A DNA stretch of 5,616 nucleotides from Methanosarcinales archaeon (GTDB lineage: Archaea > Halobacteriota > Methanosarcinia > Methanosarcinales > Methanosarcinaceae): assembly GCA_012329085.1 (NCBI GenBank), contig JAAXQB010000046.1:1-5616 (forward strand), read 5' to 3'. Made by a program: the position numbers and the translations under genes. Position 1 is the stretch's first letter, and each line of letters starts with the position of its first letter. Shown in pieces: positions 1-4,663 of this stretch. The notes beneath the pieces are model-generated. The model was given only the letters and a program-made list of their open reading frames with translations, was not told the origin of the DNA and made no database searches.

Positions 1-524
1 CCAATATTATGGAAGAGCTTGAAGAAACAAAGAAGAGAAGAAGAGGGGTAGAAGATGTACCGCCTTTTACGGTCTTTACTAGGGAAGCGGCGGTGGTTAT
101 GTTTGGCAATATAATGCTTTTGCTTCAGGTAATGATTTTTGGCATTGCTTCTATTGCCATTGTTGTGAGCGCTATTGGGATAATGAATACAATGTATACT
201 TCGGTCCGGGAACGAACAAAAGAGATAGGAATTATCAAGGCGGTTGGCGCAAAAAATAACGACATTACTAAAATCTTTCTAATAGAATCAGGGATTATTG
301 GTTTAATCGGCGGAGTTGGCGGGGTTATTCTCGGTTTAGGTCTGGCGCAATTAGTGGAACTTTACCTTCAAATTCACCCGGTGTTTGTGTTAGAAGCAGT
401 TGTTTCGCCAACTCTTATAATTTTCGCTTTGCTTTTTTCCTTTTTACTTGGCAGTTTCTCAGGATATTTCCCAGCTAAAAGAGCAGCCAAACTTAATCCT
501 GTTGACACTTTGAGATATGAGTAG
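1..524 (+). CDS. ABC transporter permease, MacB/FtsX type, C-terminal part (5' end cut by window)
   Basis: The reading frame is open to the left edge (codons start at base 3) and ends at TAG 522-524, so this is the last ~173 residues of a longer protein. The ATG at base 9 is most likely an internal Met, because MacB-like permeases are about 400 residues. Counting from that Met, hydrophobic segments lie at about 35-61, 91-116 and 131-156. After the first comes the motif TSVRERTKEIGIIKAVGA, the cytoplasmic coupling element typical of FtsX-domain permeases (RxxEIGxxkAxGA). The C-terminus NPVDTLRYE is the family's usual ending. Such permeases pair with an ATPase, normally encoded next door (here off the left edge), and act in export or mechanotransmission at the inner membrane; the substrate cannot be told. 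GC content looks higher than in the downstream genes. Family assignment is firm; subfamily and partner are inferred. Confidence 0.9.
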   Translation, partial: NIMEELEETKKRRRGVEDVPPFTVFTREAAVVMFGNIMLLLQVMIFGIASIAIVVSAIGIMNTMYTSVRERTKEIGIIKAVGAKNNDITKIFLIESGIIGLIGGVGGVILGLGLAQLVELYLQIHPVFVLEAVVSPTLIIFALLFSFLLGSFSGYFPAKRAAKLNPVDTLRYE

Positions 525-530
525 TAAGAT
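502..530 (+). promoter_or_regulatory. Possible sigma70-type promoter for the nfeD-stomatin pair
   Basis: TTGACA (502-507, a perfect -35) is followed after 17 bp by TAAGAT (525-530, 4 of 6 matches to TATAAT). Transcription would start near 537, leaving only about 7 nt before the ATG at 544, so the mRNA would be nearly leaderless. The -35 lies in the permease codons for Val-Asp-Thr, part of a conserved protein ending, so the match could be coincidence. The alternative is co-transcription with the permease across the 19-nt gap. Confidence 0.4.
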
Positions 531-543
531 ATAAAGTAACATT

Positions 544-1833
544 ATGCTTAATTTCAAAAAATATAAATTATTGTTTTTCCTTTTTTTGATTGTTTTTGGT
601 TTGGTTTTGTTGGTTCAGCAGTATGAAACTAAAGCTCAGGATAATCTTCAATCGCCTTTAGTTATTGTTTCTGAAATTGACGGAGAGATTAAAGCAGGCA
701 CTCATCAATACTTAGAAAGAGTGATTAATATAGCAGAAGAATATCATGCTGATTATTTAGTGATTAAATTAGAAACACCTGGCGGACTCTTAAAGCCAAC
801 CCAAAACATTGTTCGTTTAATCTTAGATACACCAATAACTACTATTGTTTTTGTCCATAAAAGGGGTGGTTGGGCGTATTCAGCTGGCACTTTTATTCTA
901 TTAGCTGGAGATTATGCTATTGTTCATCCTGAGGCCTCTATTGGGGCTGCTCAGCCAGTGGTAGTTGGAGCTGATGATGTGGCAGTTGAAAAAATGATTG
1001 AAGGTATGGCAAGTTGGATTAGAACTTTAGCTGAGACTCATCAGAGGAATCCAGATATAGCAGAAAAGTTTGTTAGAGAAAATTTAACCCTTAGTGGTCA
1101 AAGAGCAAAGGAGCTTGGTGTGATTGATAAAACCGCGGAAAATTTAGATGAACTTTTTTTAAAACTTAATATAATTGAGCCACAGATAAAGATAATTGAG
1201 TTAACTCTACTTGAGAGATTTTTTAATTTTCTTTCCCATCCTTTTTTAATTTCTTTACTCTTGACTATTGGTGGTTTAGGAATTTTTATGGCTATCCGAA
1301 CTGGAGAATTTGAAGTGACTGGTATTATTGGGATTATTGCCCTTTTAATTGGTCTTTGGGGAATGGGAGTTATTGAGTGGAGTTTCTTGGGAATTATCTT
1401 AATTTTAATTGGTGTTTTTCTTTTAGTGATGGAGGTTTTTGTTGAACCTGGTTTTGGTATTTTAGGTATTGGAGGGGTAGCAACAATTATTTTAGGAACT
1501 TTTATGTTTGAGGCAGAGCCATTTTTATCTCCTGAACTTTTTGATAAAGCAACAATGGTTATTTTAGGCGCGGGCTTGGCTCTTTGTCTATTTTTTGTTA
1601 TTATGGGAAAGGCAGTGGCAAAATCTTTAAAATCAAAACCAAATACTGGCTCTGAAGCATTGATTGGGCTTGAAGCAAAAGTGACTAAAGATTTGAAACC
1701 AATAGGGCAAGTTGAGGTTAATCAAGAATACTGGTCAGCTAAGAGTTTAGATGGGAAAATGATTCCCAAAAAATCAAAGGTCGAAATAATAAAAGTTAAG
1801 GGAAATACCCTTATTGTTAAGACAAAAAAATAA
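544..1833 (+). CDS. Long-form NfeD family membrane serine protease (stomatin operon partner, ClpP class)
   Basis: This 429-residue protein has the full architecture of the long NfeD/STOPP family. Residues 8-24 are a signal anchor or signal peptide (a possible cleavage site follows A31). Residues 38-215 are a ClpP-like (crotonase-fold) protease domain with ETPGG (77-81), the nucleophile motif YSAGT (S113) and PEASIGAAQP (129-138). About 4-5 membrane segments span 232-360, and a C-terminal OB-fold NfeD domain occupies about 370-429. By eye against the remembered Pyrococcus horikoshii PH1510 sequence (Ser97/Lys138 dyad), the catalytic pair here is S113 and K150, so the enzyme looks active. PH1510 is known to cut the hydrophobic C-terminal region of its stomatin partner, and a stomatin gene follows here after 4 nt. 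The protease domain is expected outside the cytoplasmic membrane. The ATG at 544 has no clear Shine-Dalgarno but is the only start that includes the hydrophobic N-terminus. Confidence 0.94.
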   Translation: MLNFKKYKLLFFLFLIVFGLVLLVQQYETKAQDNLQSPLVIVSEIDGEIKAGTHQYLERVINIAEEYHADYLVIKLETPGGLLKPTQNIVRLILDTPITTIVFVHKRGGWAYSAGTFILLAGDYAIVHPEASIGAAQPVVVGADDVAVEKMIEGMASWIRTLAETHQRNPDIAEKFVRENLTLSGQRAKELGVIDKTAENLDELFLKLNIIEPQIKIIELTLLERFFNFLSHPFLISLLLTIGGLGIFMAIRTGEFEVTGIIGIIALLIGLWGMGVIEWSFLGIILILIGVFLLVMEVFVEPGFGILGIGGVATIILGTFMFEAEPFLSPELFDKATMVILGAGLALCLFFVIMGKAVAKSLKSKPNTGSEALIGLEAKVTKDLKPIGQVEVNQEYWSAKSLDGKMIPKKSKVEIIKVKGNTLIVKTKK

Positions 1834-1837
1834 AAAT

Positions 1838-2599
1838 ATGATAGATTTACTTTTTACTTTGCCAGGAATAATAATTATTCTTTTAATTATTTTGCCGATG
1901 GCAATAAAGATTACCAGGGAATACGAAAGGGGATTAGTTTTTCGCTTAGGAAGATTTGCTGGAACAAGAGGACCAGGATTATTTTTAATAATTCCTATTA
2001 TTGATAAGATAGTTAGGATTGACCTCAGGATAATTACTCTTGATGTTCCATCTCAAGAAGTGATTACTAAAGATAATATCCCAATTACTGTTGATGCTGT
2101 TTTGTATTTCAAAATTTCAGATCCGCAGAAAGCAACCATTGAAGTGGAAAATTATATGATGGCTACTTCTCAAAATTCTCAAACCTCTTTGCGGGGAGTG
2201 GTTGGTTCTTCAAGCTTAGATGAGCTTTTATCTGAACGAGAAAAGATTAATCAAAAGCTCCATGAAATTATTGACCGAGCTACAGATCCTTGGGGAATTA
2301 AAGTAACAGCGGTTGAAATAAAGCATGTTGAAATTCCTAAAGACATGCAAAGGGCTATTGCTAAACAGGCAGAAGCAGAAAGGCAAAAAAGAGCTAAAAT
2401 TATTTTAGCTGAAGGTGAATATTTAGCGGCTAAAAAATTAAAAGAGGCAGGAGAGGTTTTGGGAGCTGATCCAATTACCTTAAGATATCTTGAAACCTTA
2501 ACTGATGCTGCTAAAGAGCCAAATACAACAATTTTATTTCCAGTTGAATTGTTCGGAATATTTCAGAAAATTAAAAAAGCAACGAAAACAGATTATTAG
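1838..2599 (+). CDS. Stomatin/prohibitin (SPFH domain) family membrane protein
   Basis: The 253-residue protein starts at ATG 1838, 4 nt after the nfeD stop. An in-frame TTG at 1814 would add eight polar residues inside nfeD and is less likely. Residues 4-23 form an N-terminal membrane anchor. YERGLVFRLGRF (29-40) and GPGLFLIIPIID open the SPFH domain (about 28-190), followed by a charged, Ala/Glu/Lys-rich helix (about 178-215, KQAEAERQKRAKIILAEGE) expected to form the coiled coil of oligomers. The tail NTTILFPVELFGIF (about 231-244) matches the hydrophobic C-terminal patch that, in the Pyrococcus PH1511 stomatin, is the target of the partner NfeD protease. Stomatins build membrane-bound rings or cages and help control membrane protein turnover. 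The stop-to-start spacing implies co-translation with nfeD. No Shine-Dalgarno is visible in the A-rich junction. The family is certain; the client proteins are unknown. Confidence 0.94.
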   Translation: MIDLLFTLPGIIIILLIILPMAIKITREYERGLVFRLGRFAGTRGPGLFLIIPIIDKIVRIDLRIITLDVPSQEVITKDNIPITVDAVLYFKISDPQKATIEVENYMMATSQNSQTSLRGVVGSSSLDELLSEREKINQKLHEIIDRATDPWGIKVTAVEIKHVEIPKDMQRAIAKQAEAERQKRAKIILAEGEYLAAKKLKEAGEVLGADPITLRYLETLTDAAKEPNTTILFPVELFGIFQKIKKATKTDY

Positions 2600-2603
2600 A
2601 TAA

Positions 2604-2669
2604 AGAATAATTAGACAGAAAACAACTCGCTGTAGTGTGTGCAGAGAGTTGTTTTCTTTTATTTATTCT
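2604..2669 (+). terminator. Rho-independent terminator after the stomatin gene
   Basis: A perfect 12-bp stem pairs 2617-2628 with 2646-2657 (AGAAAACAACTC / GAGTTGTTTTCT). Inside the loop CTG (2630-2632) pairs again with CAG (2642-2644). Beyond a small internal loop, AGAATAA (2604-2610) pairs with TTATTCT (2663-2669). The plus strand continues TTTTATTTATT, a good uridine-rich tail. It begins 5 nt after the stomatin stop and closes the nfeD-stomatin operon. Confidence 0.85.
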
Positions 2670-2697
2670 AATAAAAGTTAGTCGTTGTGTTAAAAAA

Positions 2698-2726
2698 GTG
2701 ACCAATTTAGATTAATATGGTAAAAT
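2698..2726 (+). promoter_or_regulatory. Extended -10 promoter of a small transcription unit
   Basis: GTGACC (2698-2703) matches TTGACA at 4 of 6 positions and is followed by a 17-bp spacer. The spacer ends in TGG before TAAAAT (2721-2726), giving an extended -10 element, TGGTAAAAT. The promoter proposed for the minus-strand operon has nearly the same core (TGCTAAAAT). Predicted transcription start is near 2733. It sits just after the terminator of the upstream operon, where a new unit would be expected to begin. Confidence 0.6.
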
Positions 2727-2764
2727 TATTAAAGTGAAGTTATTAAAATAATTAAATATAAATT

Positions 2765-2842
2765 ATGTCAGAAAAATTAGATTTTTACCTAACTCTTTCT
2801 TTTCTTTTTATAGTAATTTATTTTTTTACTGTAAATTCCTGA
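2765..2842 (+). CDS. Possible 25-residue single-helix membrane peptide
   Basis: ATG 2765 to TGA 2840-2842 encodes a charged N-terminus (MSEKLDF), a run of about 16 hydrophobic residues (8-23, YLTLSFLFIVIYFFTV) and a short polar end (NS). The form is that of a small inner-membrane peptide, such as a regulatory micropeptide or a type I toxin-like peptide. Support comes from position: about 32 nt after a predicted transcription start and just before a terminator. Against it, the DNA is T-rich and would give hydrophobic codons by chance, there is no Shine-Dalgarno (true of this region generally), and no homologue is recognised. Function unknown. Confidence 0.33.
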   Translation: MSEKLDFYLTLSFLFIVIYFFTVNS

Positions 2843-2852
2843 TTTTTTCTGG

Positions 2853-2891
2853 AAAGAAAAAATCTGCGAAGGTGAAACCTTCGCAGATTTT
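2853..2891 (-). terminator. Rho-independent terminator of the minus-strand operon, probably bidirectional
   Basis: A perfect 14-bp stem (2859-2872 with 2878-2891, AAAATCTGCGAAGG / CCTTCGCAGATTTT) has a 5-nt loop. On the minus strand the stem is followed by TTTTTTCTTTCC, a strong uridine tail, 34 nt after the stop of the Fmt-C gene. On the plus strand it is followed by the weaker ATTTAGTTAG after the four T of the stem, so it can also end the small plus-strand unit. Confidence 0.87.
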
Positions 2892-2925
2892 ATTTAGTTA
2901 GGGAATATTTTTCAATAGATTATTG

Positions 2926-3276
2926 TTATTGTAGAACAGCACCAATAAATTCAGGGTAATTTTGAATAAATTTTTCAGATTGCATTGGTTTTTCGCCTTC
3001 AATTTGTAAGCTTTTGATGAGGAGAAAATCATTACCACATTGGATACAAATTTCATTTTGAGGGCATATCAAGACCTTACCAATTGGATAAGTTATTTTA
3101 TTAGGCGAAAGAAAAGTTTTTACTTCAATAGTCTTTATTTTTATAAGTTGTTTATCATCTTTCAACCAATAACTAAAATATTCTATTTCAGAAGTGTTGT
3201 TCTTGATTTTTTGTTCAATATCATCTGCTGATTCTGTCCAAATAATTTGGAATGGATCTAATTTATTTTTTGTCAT
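2926..3276 (-). CDS. Stand-alone C-terminal domain of methionyl-tRNA formyltransferase (no catalytic domain)
   Basis: The 116-residue protein aligns by eye over its whole length with the C-terminal OB-fold domain of Fmt (Formyl_trans_C). IIWTESADDIEQKI (11-24) matches the inter-domain IDWSxSAxxIxxxI segment. PIGKVL matches the PGTVL strand. GNDFLLIKSLQIEGEKPM followed by SEKFI matches the ending GDGxLxLxxLQxxGKKxMxAxxFL. In Fmt this domain helps bind initiator tRNA; the formyl transfer site is in the N-terminal domain, which is absent. Only 14 nt separate this ATG from the stop of the gene before it, so no N-terminal half lies upstream. The PWP motif that normally follows the IxxxI helix is replaced (NTSEIEY), which suggests a changed role. 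The frame is intact with its own start and terminator, which argues against a decaying fragment. Likely a nucleic-acid or tRNA binding accessory protein; function unknown. A complete fmt may lie elsewhere. Confidence 0.78.
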   Translation of the reverse strand: MTKNKLDPFQIIWTESADDIEQKIKNNTSEIEYFSYWLKDDKQLIKIKTIEVKTFLSPNKITYPIGKVLICPQNEICIQCGNDFLLIKSLQIEGEKPMQSEKFIQNYPEFIGAVLQ

Positions 3277-3290
3277 ATTATTGAAGTGTT

Positions 3291-3968
3291 TTATTTAATT
3301 ATTTTCCACTCTATTTCTTTTTCTTCTCCAGCGAATTCTAACCATTCTCCGTATCTATCAATTATATACCATTTTTTTTGAGTTTTTGACCAAACCATTG
3401 GCTCTTCATTGTAAAAAGGTTTTTTAATTATTTCTTTAGGTTTTAATCGGTCTAATTCCAGCCATTTTTTAAAAACTGTTTCAATAGCATAATCCAAATT
3501 TCTTGAATTTGCCCAATCAGCTACTTTGGTAATTGCTTTTTTTGCTTTTTCAACTGAACCAGCCAATTCTAAAAGCTGTTTTGCTGGTTTAGTAAATCTA
3601 GAATAAACTATTTTTTTCTTTTTAGCATTTTTTTTGAGTTGATGCAAGTTTAAGCCCTTTGTTTCAAAATAATGGGTTATGATTTGACGGATAGCTGTTT
3701 CTTTTTTTAATTCCTCATGATATTTAATTTTTCCATTTTTTAAATATTCTTCAATTTTTTTAGCAATACTTTTACCTATATTAGGAATTTTTTCTAAGCC
3801 CTTAATCCCTTGTTTTTTATAAATAACAGCGATGTCTTGTTTTAGATTTTCTAAAATTAAACTAGCTTTTTCATATGCTTTTGGCTTAAAAGCTATTCCC
3901 TTGATTTCTAATAATTCCTTTATTTCAAAGAGTATTTTACTAATTTTTTTATTTATTATTTTTGACAT
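3291..3968 (-). CDS. Family X DNA polymerase-type lyase/HhH domain fused to an unrecognised C-terminal region
   Basis: From ATG 3968 the protein has 225 residues. Residues 6-90 match the 8-kDa N-terminal domain of polymerase beta/PolX: NKKISKILFEIKELLEIKG, then KAYEKAS, then a helix-hairpin-helix (LEKIPNIGKSIAKKIEEYL, 58-76) and NGKIKYHEEL. Aligned with polymerase beta, the Schiff-base lysine (K72 there) corresponds to K71 here, while K68 is Ser67. The catalytic palm and its Asp residues are absent. Residues 91-128 are Lys-rich. Residues 129-177 look helical (PAKQLLELAGSVEKAKKAI, then WANSRNLDYAIETVFKKWLE), and 184-225 are rich in Trp and aromatics (KKWYIIDRYGEWLEFAGEEKEIEW). I do not recognise either. 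A DNA-binding or 5'-dRP-lyase-like repair role is inferred. An upstream in-frame ATG at 4007 would add 13 residues (238 aa), but it lies upstream of the predicted transcription start, so 3968 is preferred. First gene of a two-gene operon. Confidence 0.8.
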   Translation of the reverse strand: MSKIINKKISKILFEIKELLEIKGIAFKPKAYEKASLILENLKQDIAVIYKKQGIKGLEKIPNIGKSIAKKIEEYLKNGKIKYHEELKKETAIRQIITHYFETKGLNLHQLKKNAKKKKIVYSRFTKPAKQLLELAGSVEKAKKAITKVADWANSRNLDYAIETVFKKWLELDRLKPKEIIKKPFYNEEPMVWSKTQKKWYIIDRYGEWLEFAGEEKEIEWKIIK

Positions 3969-3993
3969 ATTATTTTTAAATTTATTATCTTGA

Positions 3994-4022
3994 TTGAATT
4001 TTAGCATAATATCTGCTATATT
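3994..4022 (+). promoter_or_regulatory. Promoter of thpR, overlapping the divergent promoter
   Basis: TTGAAT (3994-3999, 4 of 6), a 17-bp spacer and the extended -10 TGCTATATT (TATATT at 4017-4022) give a good sigma70-type promoter with a predicted start near 4029, about 24 nt before the thpR ATG. Its -35 shares bases with the minus-strand -10, and its -10 shares bases with the minus-strand -35, so polymerase should occupy only one of the two at a time. Confidence 0.6.
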
Positions 4023-4026
4023 GGAA
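3998..4026 (-). promoter_or_regulatory. Promoter of the minus-strand orphan-domain operon
   Basis: On the minus strand, TTCCAA (4026-4021, weak -35, 3 of 6) is followed by 17 bp and an extended -10, TGCTAAAAT (TAAAAT at 4003-3998). Transcription would start near 3991, about 22 nt before ATG 3968. This decides the start codon, since the alternative ATG at 4007 would lie upstream of the transcript. The site overlaps the divergent thpR promoter. Confidence 0.55.
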
Positions 4027-4045
4027 TAAAGAATAAAGAGCAGAT
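4011..4045. repeat. 7-bp inverted repeat in the divergent promoter region
   Basis: ATCTGCT (4011-4017) and AGCAGAT (4039-4045) are perfect inverted copies separated by 21 bp. The left arm includes the extended -10 TG of thpR and the right arm falls in its 5' leader. It could be a split operator, or chance in an AT-rich leader. No regulator gene is next to it. Confidence 0.35.
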
Positions 4046-4052
4046 AAATATT

Positions 4053-4631
4053 ATGATAAAAAGAGCATTCATTGCCATACCATTACCAGAGGATATAAAA
4101 AATCAAATAGTTTCTTTTCAAAAGAAAACATTGGGCTTGCCTATTAATTGGACTAAAAAAGAGAATCTTCACATCACTTTACTTTTCTTAGGTTATTTGA
4201 ATGAAGACCAGCTTTCAGATACAATTGAAGCTTTTGAAGAAATTATTTCTTATCATAGTTTGTTTTCTATTACTTTAAGCAAATATTGTTATGGTCCTCC
4301 TAATAAAAAGCTACCTCGAATGGTTTGGATAGAAATAGCAGAAAATCCTAAACTTTTATCTTTGCAAAATGACTTAAAGGAAAGTTTGTTTTCTTTACCA
4401 TCTTTTCAATATAAAGAAAAGCAAAATAGAGAATATTCATCTCATATTACTTTGGGGAGAATTAGGCGATTGGAATTTGCTAAATTAGCGTCAGAACAAA
4501 GGCCAAATATAGACGAAGATTGTTCCTTAGTTTTTTCAGCAAATTCAGTTGCGATTATGGAAAGTCAGTTAAAAAAAACAGGAGCTGAATATACAATTCT
4601 TAAAACTTGTAATTTAAAACATGAAACATAA
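4053..4631 (+). CDS. thpR: RNA 2',3'-cyclic phosphodiesterase ThpR (2H phosphoesterase)
   Basis: The 192-residue length is normal for the family. It opens with the typical RAFIAIPLPEDIKNQI (4-19) and carries both 2H catalytic motifs, H40-I-T-L (in ENLHITLLFLG) and H131-I-T-L (in SSHITLGRIRR), as well as the PRMVWIEI strand (88-95). 2H enzymes of this group open 2',3'-cyclic phosphate ends of RNA to 2'-phosphates, and E. coli ThpR can also ligate tRNA half-molecules with a 2',5' bond in vitro. It is cytoplasmic. The gene is divergent from the lyase-domain/Fmt-C operon and is followed after 27 nt by murC; repeats fill that gap. The start at 4053 has no strong Shine-Dalgarno (AAAGAG is about 10 nt upstream). 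All key residues are present, so it is probably active. Its physiological substrate is unknown. Confidence 0.93.
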   Translation: MIKRAFIAIPLPEDIKNQIVSFQKKTLGLPINWTKKENLHITLLFLGYLNEDQLSDTIEAFEEIISYHSLFSITLSKYCYGPPNKKLPRMVWIEIAENPKLLSLQNDLKESLFSLPSFQYKEKQNREYSSHITLGRIRRLEFAKLASEQRPNIDEDCSLVFSANSVAIMESQLKKTGAEYTILKTCNLKHET

Positions 4632-4663
4632 TGTTTCAAGTTTCAAGTTTCATAATTCATGAA
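4620..4663 (+). repeat. GTTTCAA heptamer tract and inverted repeats between thpR and murC
   Basis: Three tandem heptamers, GTTTCAA (4633-4639), GTTTCAA (4640-4646) and GTTTCAT (4647-4653), fill most of the 27-nt gap. ATGAAAC (4621-4627, end of thpR) is the inverted complement of the last unit (GTTTCAT). GAAACAT-A-ATGTTTC (4623-4637) is a tight palindrome, and TTCATGAA (4656-4663) is a palindrome over the murC start codon. Alternative hairpins could therefore form around the murC start. There is no uridine tail, so this is not a terminator. Confidence 0.7.

Larger units (their letters stand above)
2733..2895 (+). ncRNA. Candidate short transcript (sRNA or micropeptide mRNA), promoter to terminator
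   Basis: A promoter (2698-2726) and a 14-bp terminator hairpin (2859-2891) frame about 160 nt with nothing else but the 25-codon ORF at 2765-2842. A second hairpin, 2841-2850 with 2855-2864 and loop GGAA, shares bases with the left arm of the terminator, so the two cannot form at the same time. I do not recognise a known RNA family. The ends are inferred from the signals only, and the same hairpin also terminates the convergent operon, so the RNA could be spurious. Confidence 0.4.

Noticed and set aside
9..11. ATG at base 9 as the true start of the permease
   Set aside because: The frame is open to the window edge and the visible part covers only the C-terminal portion of a ~400-residue family.
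1814..1837. TTG start extending the stomatin by eight residues into nfeD
   Set aside because: The extension (LRQKNKN) is polar and read from the nfeD 3' end; ATG 1838 directly precedes the membrane anchor.
544..2599. NfeD-SPFH pair as a new defence system
   Set aside because: It is a known membrane quality-control pair; no nuclease, toxin or other defence gene accompanies it.
3040..3231. 63-codon plus-strand ORF
   Set aside because: It lies wholly antisense to the well-supported Fmt-C domain gene; its aromatic-rich translation is a shadow of AT-rich codons.
2926..3276. Fmt-C gene as a pseudogene remnant
   Set aside because: The domain is complete with a clean start and stop, operonic spacing and a strong terminator, and no trace of an N-terminal half; not excluded, but less likely.
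3969..4007. Upstream ATG at 4007 for the lyase-domain protein
   Set aside because: It lies within or upstream of the gene's own predicted -10 region, and PolX-type domains begin close to the Met at 3968.
4633..4653. CRISPR-like or attachment-site repeat
   Set aside because: Units are 7 bp with no spacers, no cas genes and no integrase; this is a simple tandem repeat.
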